Positions 6,530 to 13,608 are shown, counted from the stretch's first letter. The stretch: 15,859 bases of DNA from DATFYM01 sp035315065 (GCA_035315065.1 DATFYM010000021.1:1-15859); one strand, 5' to 3'. Program-made: numbers and translations. The notes: generated by a model not told the origin, from the letters alone.

Positions 6530-8206
6530 TCAAGTCTGGAAGACTCCCGTCCTGAGCTCCGGCACCTCCGGATTCAAGGCCGCCGCCTCCAGCGCCCAGA
6601 TCAGCGCCTCGCGCGTCTGGGCCGGATCGATAATCGCGTCCACCCAAAGTCGCGCCGCCGCGTAGCGCGGGTCAGTCTGATGCTCATAGGTGGAGCGGAC
6701 AGATTCGTACAGCGCCTGCCTTTCTTCTTCGCTGAGTTTCTTGCCCGCCCGCTCGAGCTGCTTGATCTTGATCTCCACCAGCGTGCCCGCCGCCGAGTCG
6801 CCGCTCATTACGGCGTAGCGCGCCGTGGGCCAAGCGAAGATGAAGCGCGGATCGTAGGCTTTGCCGCACATGGCGTAGTGCCCGGCGCCGAAGCTACCGC
6901 CGCAGATGACGGCGATCTTCGGGACCACACTGTTCGAAACCGCGTTCACCATCTTGGCGCCGGCGCGAATGATGCCGCTCCACTCGGCTTCCTTGCCCAC
7001 CATGAATCCGTTCACGTCATGAAGGAATACGAGCGGCACCAGGTTCTGGTTGCAATCGAGGATGAAGCGCGCGGCCTTCTCTGCCGACTCCGTGTAGATG
7101 ACGCCGCCAAAGTGGATGCGCTTCTCGCCCGTGCCATGGGCCGTCACCTGAATATGCTTCTTCTGGTTGGCCACGATCCCCACCGCCCAGCCGCCGATCC
7201 GCGCATAGCCGCACAGCAAGGTCCTGCCGTACTCGGCCCGATACTCCTCGAACTCGGACCGGTCCACCAGGCGGGCGATAATCTCCCTCATGTCGTACTG
7301 CCGGGCCGGGTCGGAGGAAAAGACGCCGTAAATATCCTCGGCAGGATAGGCGGGCGGATCGGCCGCCGTGCGGCTGAACGGGGCGCCAGCCCGCTGCCCC
7401 ATCTTGTCGACCAGGGCGCGGACCTGCGCCAGGCAGGCATCATCGTTGGGCTCGCGGAAATCCACGGTCCCGCTCACCTCGGCGTGCATTTTGGCGCCGC
7501 CCAACTCTTCCGCCGAAATCTTCTGGCCGATCGCCGCTTGCACCAGCGCCGGCCCCGCCAGAAACAGCCCGCTACCCTCGGTCATCAGGATGTGATCGCA
7601 CATCACCGGCAGGTAGGCACCGCCCGCCACGCACATTCCCATGATGGCGGTGATCTGCGGGATACCCATGGCGCTCATCACCGCGTTGTTGCGGAAAACG
7701 CGACCGAAATCATCGGTGTCAGGGAACACATCCTCCTGCAGCGGCAGGAACACGCCGGCGGAGTCGACCAGGTAGAGGGTGGGGATGCGGTTATCGATGG
7801 CGATGTTCTGGGCGCGAATCACCTTCTTCGCGGTCATGGGGAAAAAGGCACCGGCCTTCACGGTGGCGTCGTTGGCGATAATCATCACTAGGCGTCCCGC
7901 CACCCGCGCGAGTCCGGTGATCGCCCCCGCCGCCGGCGCTCCACCCCATTCCTCGTACATCTCCCAAGCTGCGTAGAGGCCCAGTTCAAAGAACGGGGTG
8001 TCGGGGTCGATCAGCTTGGCGATGCGCTCGCGCGCCGTCAGCCGCCCCTTGTTGTGCTGCGATTCGATAGCCTTGGCGCCGCCGCCCTCGCGGATCCTCT
8101 CCTCTTCGTTCTTGATTTCGGTGAGCAGGTCCACCATGCGGCGGGTGTTCTTGTCGAGATCAGGCGAGTCGCGATTGATTTGGGATTCGATCAGGGAAAT
8201 GGGCAA
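6530..8206 (-). CDS. liuB: Acyl-CoA carboxylase carboxyltransferase subunit, methylcrotonyl-CoA type
   Basis: About 558 residues; the beta subunit that moves CO2 from biotin to 3-methylcrotonyl-CoA (leucine/isovalerate catabolism). Seen from the N-terminus: KGRLTARERIAKLID, first crotonase-like half with LYLVDSAGVFLPLQ and oxyanion loop GMCVAGGAYLPVMCD, FLAGPALVQAAIGQ, ELGGAKMHAEVSG. The second half has HDVNGFMVGKEAEWSG, the acceptor-domain motif GGSFGAGHYAMCG and WPTARYAVMSGDSAAG. Length and motifs fit MCC beta rather than AccD. Context with HMG-CoA lyase supports MCC over propionyl-CoA carboxylase. The biotin-carrying alpha subunit is not in the window. Start: homologues begin near PISLIESQINR, matching a TTG at 8206 with GAGG five bases upstream; an earlier in-frame TTG at 8254 has no ribosome site. 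No ATG is available. Confidence 0.92.
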   Translation of the reverse strand: MPISLIESQINRDSPDLDKNTRRMVDLLTEIKNEEERIREGGGAKAIESQHNKGRLTARERIAKLIDPDTPFFELGLYAAWEMYEEWGGAPAAGAITGLARVAGRLVMIIANDATVKAGAFFPMTAKKVIRAQNIAIDNRIPTLYLVDSAGVFLPLQEDVFPDTDDFGRVFRNNAVMSAMGIPQITAIMGMCVAGGAYLPVMCDHILMTEGSGLFLAGPALVQAAIGQKISAEELGGAKMHAEVSGTVDFREPNDDACLAQVRALVDKMGQRAGAPFSRTAADPPAYPAEDIYGVFSSDPARQYDMREIIARLVDRSEFEEYRAEYGRTLLCGYARIGGWAVGIVANQKKHIQVTAHGTGEKRIHFGGVIYTESAEKAARFILDCNQNLVPLVFLHDVNGFMVGKEAEWSGIIRAGAKMVNAVSNSVVPKIAVICGGSFGAGHYAMCGKAYDPRFIFAWPTARYAVMSGDSAAGTLVEIKIKQLERAGKKLSEEERQALYESVRSTYEHQTDPRYAAARLWVDAIIDPAQTREALIWALEAAALNPEVPELRTGVFQT

Positions 8207-8264
8207 GCTAGCCTCGACTGGCGCAGGATTCGGACGAAGCGACACAACTCTCAAGGTACCATAG

Positions 8265-8280
8265 CCGGCCTTCAGGCCGG
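8265..8280. repeat. REP-like palindrome upstream of the carboxyltransferase gene
   Basis: Perfect inverted repeat CCGGCCT-TC-AGGCCGG. GC-rich palindromes of this GGCCTTCAGGCC type recur between genes in several soil-bacterial genomes, so it may be a REP-like unit. It lies 58 bases before the proposed TTG start, in the leader of the leucine cluster if transcription starts upstream. Confidence 0.45.
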
Positions 8281-8284
8281 GAGT

Positions 8285-8353
8285 CGGTGTTCGGGGTTCG
8301 CAGAAAAAAAGTACAGAACCGAATCTCTGCCCGAAACCGGAATCCCGAACCCG
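8285..8353. repeat. Heptamer micro-array F, two arms in opposite orientation
   Basis: Left arm 8285-8300 reads CGGTGTT, CGGGGTT, CG. Right arm 8331-8353 reads as CCGAA-type heptamers (CCCGAAA, CCGGAAT, CCCGAAC, then CCG; first unit from 8330). The right arm reversed gives the same TTCGGG theme as the left. The 30 bases between contain the A7 run and small hairpin described as the terminator. Arms are degenerate and pair only partly. Confidence 0.5.
8304..8329 (-). terminator. Possible intrinsic terminator of the STAS gene
   Basis: On the minus strand, 55 bases after the STAS stop codon, CAGAG-ATTCGG-TTCTG (8329-8314) forms a short stem with one G-T pair, followed after TAC by seven Ts (8310-8304). 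The stem is weak, but the T tract is the only good one in the window. If it works, it separates the STAS transcript from the leucine cluster. Confidence 0.4.
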
Positions 8354-8383
8354 CTTTCAAATACGGGTCGTACTTATGAAAAG

Positions 8384-8731
8384 CTAAGCAAACGCGGCGC
8401 ACGCTGAGGTGAGGTCGGGATAGAGCTCGATCACCTTGTCGAGGCGCGTCAGCTCCAGCGCTTGCTTGACCTTCCCGGAGGCGACGGCGATCACCGTGCG
8501 CCCGCCCGACTTGGTCATGACGCCGGAGCAAACCGCCAGCACTCCGATGCCGGCGCTATCGAGAAAGGTCACCCCGGTGAGGTCCAGCACGAGCCTTTTG
8601 GCGCCCTGCCGGATCTGTTCCCTGATCTCGTGCTCGGCCTCGATCAACCGGTTGCCCAGCGTGAGCTGGCCGGTGAAATCGATGACGGTGACGCCGGCCT
8701 CTGTCCGCCGCGTGGCGAATTGGACGATCAT
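8384..8731 (-). CDS. STAS-domain anti-sigma factor antagonist
   Basis: 115 residues, a single STAS domain. The conserved phosphorylation loop reads TFLDSAGIGVL with D58-S59; the N-terminal strand is VTVIDFTGQLTLGN, followed by RLVLDLTGV. Such proteins (SpoIIAA/RsbV type) bind an anti-sigma kinase and release a sigma factor when the serine is unphosphorylated. No RsbW-like kinase, phosphatase or sigma factor is adjacent, so it works with partners elsewhere. The ATG at 8731 (MIVQFATRR) has GAAGGAG 11 bases upstream; a longer frame to 8773 uses poor starts. A candidate promoter lies about 90 bases upstream. It is 177 bases from the proposed carboxyltransferase start and probably not part of that operon. 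Confidence 0.9.
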   Translation of the reverse strand: MIVQFATRRTEAGVTVIDFTGQLTLGNRLIEAEHEIREQIRQGAKRLVLDLTGVTFLDSAGIGVLAVCSGVMTKSGGRTVIAVASGKVKQALELTRLDKVIELYPDLTSACAAFA

Positions 8732-8818
8732 GATGGAGTGAGCTCCTTCTCTGGACCAGCGCAGCGGTGCCATTCCAAACTCGTTGACACGTCATGGCTG
8801 CTTCGGCCCGAGCGGTTG

Positions 8819-8847
8819 ATTCTACGTCCGGCGACCGCACAAAGCAA
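8819..8847 (-). promoter_or_regulatory. Candidate sigma70-type promoter for the STAS gene
   Basis: Minus strand: TTGCTT (8847-8842), 17-base spacer, TAGAAT (8824-8819). The -10 matches five of six consensus positions and the -35 three of six. It would give a leader of about 80 bases before the ATG at 8731. Confidence 0.4.
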
Positions 8848-8986
8848 GCGCGGATCACCCCTGTGCATTTGTTACGGAAATCGAGCCTCCAAGCAATCCT
8901 AGCCCATTGCAGGATAAGGGGACACTCGCGATGGATTTGCCCCCGTCTTTCTTGATCGAGCCCAATAGTGAACAAGAAGTCGAGGG

Positions 8987-9088
8987 GTCAGCGCCTGCCT
9001 TGGGTGCAAAGAGAGGGGACAACGGACGACGGACCATGGACCACGGACAAGACCCGATTTTTGAGTTTTGGGTCTCGCAGGTGCTGAC
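8987..9088. repeat. MITE-like element E with 12-bp terminal inverted repeats and a heptamer array
   Basis: The ends are GTCAGCGCCTGC (8987-8998) and GCAGGTGCTGAC (9077-9088), complementary at 11 of 12 positions; total 102 bases. Inside are five exact-length tandem heptamers, GGACNNN, at 9017-9051 (GGACAAC, GGACGAC, GGACCAT, GGACCAC, GGACAAG). A hairpin follows, AGACCC/GGGTCT (9050-9055 and 9070-9075), around a T-rich loop. It lies in the spacer between the divergent STAS and HAD genes. A reading frame runs through it in phase with the HAD gene, but its translation is unlike any phosphatase N-terminus. Confidence 0.55.
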
Positions 9089-9113
9089 GCGCCCGAGCCT
9101 TGCACGCTACAAT
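9084..9113 (+). promoter_or_regulatory. Candidate promoter for the HAD phosphatase gene
   Basis: CTGACG (9084-9089), 18-base spacer, TACAAT (9108-9113). The -35-like hexamer overlaps the right terminal repeat of element E. Only six bases separate the -10 from the GTG at 9120, so a transcript from here would be leaderless or nearly so. Confidence 0.4.
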
Positions 9114-9119
9114 GGAAAG

Positions 9120-9872
9120 GTGGTTATTCTGAAGCAGATTCCCCGCGACATTCGACTGATCGTCTTCGACCTCGACGGCACGCTGATCGACAGTAAGGAA
9201 GATCTGGCGTTGAGCGTGAACCTGATGCGCGGGGAGATGGGGCTGGCGCCGCTGGAGTATGAACTGATCGCCTCCTACGTGGGTCAGGGAGTGGGAGTGC
9301 TGGTGCGACGGGCGCTGGGCAGTGGGAAGCCGGAAGCGGTGACCGACGCGGATGTGGAGCGGGGCGTCGAGATCTTCCTGCGCACCTATCGCCTGCACAT
9401 GCTCGATCACACGGTCACCTATGACGGCGTCCGGGAGGCGCTCGGCGAGCTAGACGACCGGCAATCGCCCGCGTCGCCCCGATCAGTCCTGCCCGGGGAG
9501 CTGACTGTGCCCCGGAAGCTGGCGGTGCTTACCAACAAGCCGGTGATCTTTAGCCGTGCGATTCTTGCGGGGCTGGGGATTGCCTCTCACTTTGCTTTCG
9601 TCTACGGAGGAAACAGCCCTGAGTTGAACCAGACAAAGAAGCCGGACCCGGTGGGCGTGTTCAAGCTGATGGGCGATACGGGTGCGGCCGCCGAGCAGAC
9701 ACTCATCGTGGGAGACTCGGATACGGACGTGCTTACCGGCCGCAACGCCGGCGTGTGGACCTGCGGCGTCACCTACGGCATCGGCTCGCACACTCTCGAG
9801 GCGACGCCACCCGACGTCTTGCTCGGCGACCTGCGCGAGTTGCCGCCGCTGCTCGGCCTCGGAGTGCAGTAG
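9120..9872 (+). CDS. gph: HAD-superfamily phosphatase, phosphoglycolate-phosphatase type
   Basis: About 250 residues from GTG 9120. HAD motif I is LIVFDLDGTLIDS with nucleophile D17 and acid D19. Motif II is in LAVLTNKP, motif III is the lysine of TKKPDP, and motif IV is IVGDSDTDV. The helical cap lies between motifs I and II, as in Gph/PGPase, which removes phosphate from 2-phosphoglycolate; related enzymes act on other small phosphates. Odd: about 17 extra residues (DDRQSPASPRSV..ELTVP) sit just before motif II. Start is uncertain: the frame stays open upstream with ATG at 8931 behind AAGGGGA, but that adds 63 residues encoded partly by repeat element E. The nearest start to the conserved part is GTG 9120, six bases after a TACAAT box. 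The symbol is a family-level assignment. Confidence 0.85.
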   Translation: MVILKQIPRDIRLIVFDLDGTLIDSKEDLALSVNLMRGEMGLAPLEYELIASYVGQGVGVLVRRALGSGKPEAVTDADVERGVEIFLRTYRLHMLDHTVTYDGVREALGELDDRQSPASPRSVLPGELTVPRKLAVLTNKPVIFSRAILAGLGIASHFAFVYGGNSPELNQTKKPDPVGVFKLMGDTGAAAEQTLIVGDSDTDVLTGRNAGVWTCGVTYGIGSHTLEATPPDVLLGDLRELPPLLGLGVQ

Positions 9873-9911
9873 CCAAGGTCTTTACCGGGCCCGCAAAACC
9901 GGCCTGGGAAG

Positions 9912-10031
9912 GTGTGAAAATTAAACACGGAGGCACAGAGGCACAGAGACACAGAGAAGAGAAAGAGAATCATATGAAGATGGCGTTTGTTTCCCGACCT
10001 TGCCCATTTTTCTCTGTGCCTCTGTGTCTCC
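9912..10031. repeat. Mirrored octamer element A
   Basis: Left arm 9925-9956 consists of four tandem octamers of form NCACRGAG (ACACGGAG, GCACAGAG twice, ACACAGAG), trailing into GAAGAGAAAGAG. Right arm 10007-10031 (TTTTTCTCTG...CTCCG) is the reverse complement of the left arm over about 23 bases with one mismatch (left 9928-9950). The spacer is about 50 bases and AT-richer. The outer left boundary GTGTGAAAATTAA (9912-9924) recurs at the outer right boundary of element D. Confidence 0.8.
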
Positions 10032-10083
10032 GAACTGCTATTTCCAAACCTCTATGTGGCGCCCGGAGAATTAAAGAGCTCAA

Positions 10084-10243
10084 CACAGAGCTCACCGAGG
10101 CCCAAGGAGGCCACGGAGAAGAGCCGTTATGGGTTCTGCCCCACGGCGCTCGGGGTCAACTCTTGACTCCCCTCGATGCTCAACAAGAAAGAAAGCACCC
10201 TCCACACGCGGGAATTTGGAGAAACGGAAGCTCTGTGGCCTCC
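10084..10243. repeat. Degenerate mirrored element B
   Basis: Left arm 10084-10124 is a run of 8- to 10-base units ending in GAG (CACAGAG, CACCGAG, AAGGAG, CACGGAG). Right arm 10231-10243 reads CTCTGTGGCCTCC and pairs with GGAGGCCACGGAG at 10106-10118 at 12 of 13 positions. It continues CGTGGTGAGG, again matching the left theme. The arms are separated by about 110 bases. It follows element A with about 50 bases between. Confidence 0.6.
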
Positions 10244-10306
10244 GTGGTGAGGTCCCCGTCTTCTATTGCGGCCCAGGGCTGCGCTGTGTTCTCAGTGCGT
10301 CCGGTG

Positions 10307-11458
10307 ATGAATCTTCTTGTCGTATGTCTACTGGTCGCCGCCGCTGCGATGGCACAGGCGCCCAGTGAGACCTCTCCCGCGGTTGCAGCGAATTCGCAGT
10401 CGCCGCCGGCCTCGGAACCTAAAGCGTCAAAGCCCAGTGCGTCAAACTCGCAGGCGAAAGCACCCAACGCGTCGCCTGACAAAACCTCTGCTGCGGTGGC
10501 CTCGGTGCCGTCGATGGGGGCCAACGCGAACACGGACGCCGAGGGACTTCCCGCGGAAGACTGGGCAGTGCAACTCCTGGACGCAATGGTGAACGGCCCC
10601 AGTGGCGACGCGCGCGACGCGCTGCTAGACGCCGCATTTGCCGCCGGCCCGGACGTGATCCCGCAGCTTCAAGCCGGACTGAAGGACGATCGCACGGCAG
10701 AGTTCGCAGCCCAGGCGCTCGCCTACATGGGGGGCGGCGACGCCCTGAAGATACTGGCCGGACTGCTCGACGATCCGCGCGACCTCGACCTGCGACGGTT
10801 CTACTTCGCCGCGCTGGGCGAGTACAAGGCGCCCGAGGCCTCAGAGATTTTGCTCTACGCGATGAACCATGCTGACGAGGAGCCCGACCGCACCGTGACC
10901 GAGGCTGCCATCCTCGCGCTCACCGTGCAGGCCGATACCAGCATGGTACCTCAACTGGAGGCGGCCGAGAAGAAGATCAAGGACTACGTGCTCCACGACG
11001 ATCTCGACAACGCGATCGCCGTGATCCAGACCCGAGCGCAGCTCCTCGCCAGTCCCGCAGGGCTGAAGTCCGCCGGCTCGGTCGACGATGCGGTGCGGAC
11101 ATACTTTCTGCCGGCACTCGTACCTCCTACGGGCGCCCAGGGCAACACCGGCAAGCCGACACTGCAACACGCATCCCCAAGCTCGGTCTCCCGCACGCCA
11201 CACGGGTCGCCGCACCCGCCATCCCCGTCCACCGCAGCGAAGCCTGCCAAACCAGAGGGACCACCGGGCGTGAAGGTGGAGATCCAGAGCCTCACGTTTT
11301 CGCCCAGCAAGCAGCGCGTCCTGGCGCGGGTACTCTTCGAAACGCCGGAAGCCTTGGCGTACTACGACTTGGTGCTTCAAAAGCGGGAGGGCAATTGGAA
11401 CGTGGCCAGCGTCTGGCTGGACTCGGAAGCGGGAAGGCCCCAGCCAAAGGAGAAGTGA
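10307..11458 (+). CDS. Exported HEAT-like repeat protein
   Basis: 383 residues from ATG 10307. Residues 1-18 (MNLLVVCLLVAAAAMAQA) form a signal peptide with an AMAQA cleavage region; Cys7 is not in a good lipobox. Residues 19-80 are a low-complexity Ala/Ser/Pro/Lys linker. Residues 81-250 are helical repeats of HEAT/Armadillo style: ALLDAAFAAGPDVIPQL, FAAQALAYMGGGDALKIL, LDLRRFYFAALGEYK, and TEAAILALTVQAD. A second Pro/Ser-rich linker spans about 270-325. The C-terminal domain (326-375; VKVEIQSLTFSPS, WNVASVWLDSEAG) looks like beta strands. It probably acts as a periplasmic or surface protein-binding scaffold; no enzyme motif is present. The frame is open far upstream, but that part encodes repeats and lacks a ribosome site; even 10307 has no strong one. 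The stop codon lies inside the first heptamer of array C. Confidence 0.75.
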   Translation: MNLLVVCLLVAAAAMAQAPSETSPAVAANSQSPPASEPKASKPSASNSQAKAPNASPDKTSAAVASVPSMGANANTDAEGLPAEDWAVQLLDAMVNGPSGDARDALLDAAFAAGPDVIPQLQAGLKDDRTAEFAAQALAYMGGGDALKILAGLLDDPRDLDLRRFYFAALGEYKAPEASEILLYAMNHADEEPDRTVTEAAILALTVQADTSMVPQLEAAEKKIKDYVLHDDLDNAIAVIQTRAQLLASPAGLKSAGSVDDAVRTYFLPALVPPTGAQGNTGKPTLQHASPSSVSRTPHGSPHPPSPSTAAKPAKPEGPPGVKVEIQSLTFSPSKQRVLARVLFETPEALAYYDLVLQKREGNWNVASVWLDSEAGRPQPKEK

Positions 11459-11637
11459 CGAGTGACGAGCGAAGAGTGACTAAGATCAGAAACTAGAAAG
11501 CAGAAACCAGAAACCAGAAAAGGAAGACGGTCCTGGTTCTGATTTCAACTTTTTGATTTCTGATTTCATTCACCACTCGCCATTCACTATTCACTGTTGT
11601 CTTGGGATGCTCTGGTCACTTGTCACTTGTCACTGCT
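11454..11637. repeat. Mirrored heptamer array C filling the space up to selB
   Basis: Bases 11454-11523 parse without gaps into ten heptamers: first an AGTGACG type (four units), then a GAAACCA type (six units). After a 13-base centre (11524-11536), 11537-11634 parses into fourteen heptamers of opposite sense: first TTCTGAT type, then CATTCAC-like, then TGTCACT. Thus the order AGTGAC, AGAAACC is mirrored by its complement on the other side, giving a long imperfect hairpin. The array begins inside the stop codon of the HEAT-like gene and ends three bases before the selB ATG. Confidence 0.85.
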
Positions 11638-13554
11638 ATGAAACACGTCATCGTCGGCACCGCGGGTCACATTGATCACGGCAAGTCGGCGCTGGTCCGC
11701 ACCCTGACGGGGACCGACCCCGATCGTCTGGAGGAAGAGAAGCGTCGCGGCATCACCATTGACCTGGGCTTTGCCCACCTGGATCTCGGTGAGGATTTGC
11801 GGCTGGGCTTCGTGGACGTACCCGGGCACGAGCGCTTCGTGAAAAACATGCTGGCCGGCGCGAGCGGCATCGATCTGGTGCTGCTGGTGGTGGCGGCCGA
11901 TGAATCCATCAAACCCCAGACGCGCGAGCACTTCGACATCTGCAGACTGCTGGAAGTCCAGCGCGGCCTTGTCGTCATCACCAAGTCGGACCTCGTGGAT
12001 CGCGAGATCCTCGATCTCGTGCGGCTTGAAATTCAAGAATTCGTCGCCGGGTCCTTCCTCGAAGGCGCCCCGGTGGTGGCGGTGAGCTCGCGTACGGGAG
12101 ATGGCCTGGACACCCTAAAGACCGAACTGCGCCGCCTCGGCTTGTTGATGACGGCCAAGCCCAGCGATCTTCCTTTTCGGCTGCCGATCGACCGTGTCTT
12201 CATGATGAAGGGATTCGGAGTTGTGGTTACGGGGACGCTCGTTGCCGGCCGAGTTGAGAAGGAAGCGGAAGTGGAGGTCTACCCGATTGGCCGGCATGTG
12301 CGCGTGCGTGGCGTCGAGGTCCATAATCAACCGGCCGACGTGGCGGTAGCGGGTCAGCGCACCGCTTTGAATCTGGCCGGTGTGGAAGCGGCGGAGCTCG
12401 GGCGCGGAATGGTGCTGGCGCCGGCCGGTCTCTTTGCGGCCACCGACCGCGTCGATGCGGTGCTCCAACTCATACCGTCGGCAAGGCCCCTCAAGCAGCG
12501 CGCCAAGGTGCACTTTCACTGCGGGGCCAGCGAGTCCGTGGCGGAAGTGGCGCTGTTGGAAGGGAAGGAACTCCGGCCGGGAGGGCGCGCTTATGCTCAA
12601 CTTCGCGTCGCGGAGAAGGGTTTGTTGCTTCCGGGCGATCGCTTCATCATTCGGCAGTTCTCTCCCGTCACCACCATCGGAGGCGGCCTCATCCTGGATA
12701 CCCAGCCGCCCCGGCATCGCCTGGCCGACCCTGACGTGAGCGCGTTCCTCGCGGCGCTGGAGCAGGGCGGTCCCGAGGAGCGGTTGCAGCTTCTGGTCGA
12801 GCAGGCAGGCGAGGTAACGCCGGCTGCGCTCACCAGTCGAACCGGGTGGCAACCGGCCGAGGTCGATAGAATCGGCAGGCTGCTGGAAGGCAAGAGGCGC
12901 GTGGTGATTCTCGGCCAGCCGCCCAGTGTGGTTGCCTCGGCCACTCATTTCGCGACGCTCTCGGAGCGCGTCGTCGCGGAGCTCGAAGCCTTCCATAAGG
13001 CTAGCCCTCTGATCGCGGGCTTGGCCAAAGAGGACCTGCGCGGTCGCGTCGCCACCCGCGATCGCGGAGAATTGCGGCTCGCTTCGCCGGCTCTCTTTAA
13101 CGCTGTGCTCCAGGAGCTTGTCGCCAAAAGCCGGGTTGAAGTCCAGGGAGAGACCGTGCGCCGTCTGGGGCGAGAAGTCCGCCTGAGCTCGGAAGAGCAG
13201 TCGGCCAAGGATCAAATCTGCCAGGCTTTTGAAAGGGCCGGTCTCACCGTACCCGCTGCCAAAGAAGTTCTCCAGGTGCTGCACATCGATCGAGCGCGCG
13301 CGGAAAAGATCCTCCACATTCTGCTCAGGGAAAAAACCCTCCTGAAGGTATCGGAAGACCTGATCTTCCACCGGTCGGCGCTCGAACGACTGCGGCTGCT
13401 GGTGGCTCAGCGAAAGAGTACGAGCAATCGCCTCGACGTCGCAGCCTTCAAAGAAACCACCGGACTGAGCCGGAAATACGCTATTCCCCTGCTCGAGTAC
13501 CTCGACCGTGAGCGGGTGACGCGGCGCGAGGGCGATGTGCGGATCATCCTTTGA
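11638..13554 (+). CDS. selB: Selenocysteine-specific translation elongation factor SelB
   Basis: 638-residue GTPase that carries selenocysteinyl-tRNA to UGA codons marked by a SECIS hairpin. G1 is GTAGHIDHGKSAL (7-19), switch RRGITIDLGFA (36-46), G3 DVPGHERFVKNM (60-71), G4 TKSD (115-118), G5 around AVSSRTGDG. Domain II follows with DRVFMMKGFGVVVTGTL, then domain III. The C-terminal part contains the winged-helix modules that bind SECIS RNA, ending in FKETTGLSRKYAIPLLEYLD and GDVRII, typical of the last module. Length is normal. The ATG at 11638 gives the exact family start MKHVIVGTAGHIDHGK; the leader is heptamer repeat (TGTCACTTGTCACTGCT before the ATG), with no Shine-Dalgarno. An in-frame start 36 bases upstream would add repeat-encoded residues. 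No selA, selD or tRNA-Sec lies in the window. Confidence 0.97.
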   Translation: MKHVIVGTAGHIDHGKSALVRTLTGTDPDRLEEEKRRGITIDLGFAHLDLGEDLRLGFVDVPGHERFVKNMLAGASGIDLVLLVVAADESIKPQTREHFDICRLLEVQRGLVVITKSDLVDREILDLVRLEIQEFVAGSFLEGAPVVAVSSRTGDGLDTLKTELRRLGLLMTAKPSDLPFRLPIDRVFMMKGFGVVVTGTLVAGRVEKEAEVEVYPIGRHVRVRGVEVHNQPADVAVAGQRTALNLAGVEAAELGRGMVLAPAGLFAATDRVDAVLQLIPSARPLKQRAKVHFHCGASESVAEVALLEGKELRPGGRAYAQLRVAEKGLLLPGDRFIIRQFSPVTTIGGGLILDTQPPRHRLADPDVSAFLAALEQGGPEERLQLLVEQAGEVTPAALTSRTGWQPAEVDRIGRLLEGKRRVVILGQPPSVVASATHFATLSERVVAELEAFHKASPLIAGLAKEDLRGRVATRDRGELRLASPALFNAVLQELVAKSRVEVQGETVRRLGREVRLSSEEQSAKDQICQAFERAGLTVPAAKEVLQVLHIDRARAEKILHILLREKTLLKVSEDLIFHRSALERLRLLVAQRKSTSNRLDVAAFKETTGLSRKYAIPLLEYLDRERVTRREGDVRIIL

Positions 13555-13608
13555 ATGATCGGTCCAGTCTGTTGTCCGTTGGCACGCCCCCTGAACGTTG
13601 GGATCCAA

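Larger units (their letters stand above)
9873..10306. other. 434-base intergenic region filled by two repeat elements
   Basis: Between the HAD stop codon and the proposed start of the HEAT-like gene no coding signal is convincing. It holds octamer element A (9912-10031) and the related, more degenerate element B (10084-10243). The HEAT frame is open across much of it but encodes obvious repeat translation. No promoter was found. Confidence 0.6.

Noticed and set aside
6476..7891. 471-codon plus-strand open frame opposite the carboxyltransferase
   Set aside because: No recognisable motif; the carboxyltransferase on the other strand is unmistakable and explains the open antisense frame.
8907..9119. 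N-terminal extension of the HAD phosphatase
   Set aside because: The extension is encoded through repeat element E and resembles no HAD N-terminus; HAD proteins begin a few residues before motif I. Left as an alternative start only (ATG 8931).
9755..10306. Upstream extension of the HEAT-like protein
   Set aside because: It overlaps the end of the HAD gene and translates repeat elements A and B; a signal peptide begins cleanly at 10307.
11454..11637. CRISPR array
   Set aside because: Units are contiguous heptamers without spacers and no cas gene is present.
12115..13608. 497-codon minus-strand open frame opposite selB
   Set aside because: Antisense shadow of a well-conserved gene; sequence lacks domain features.
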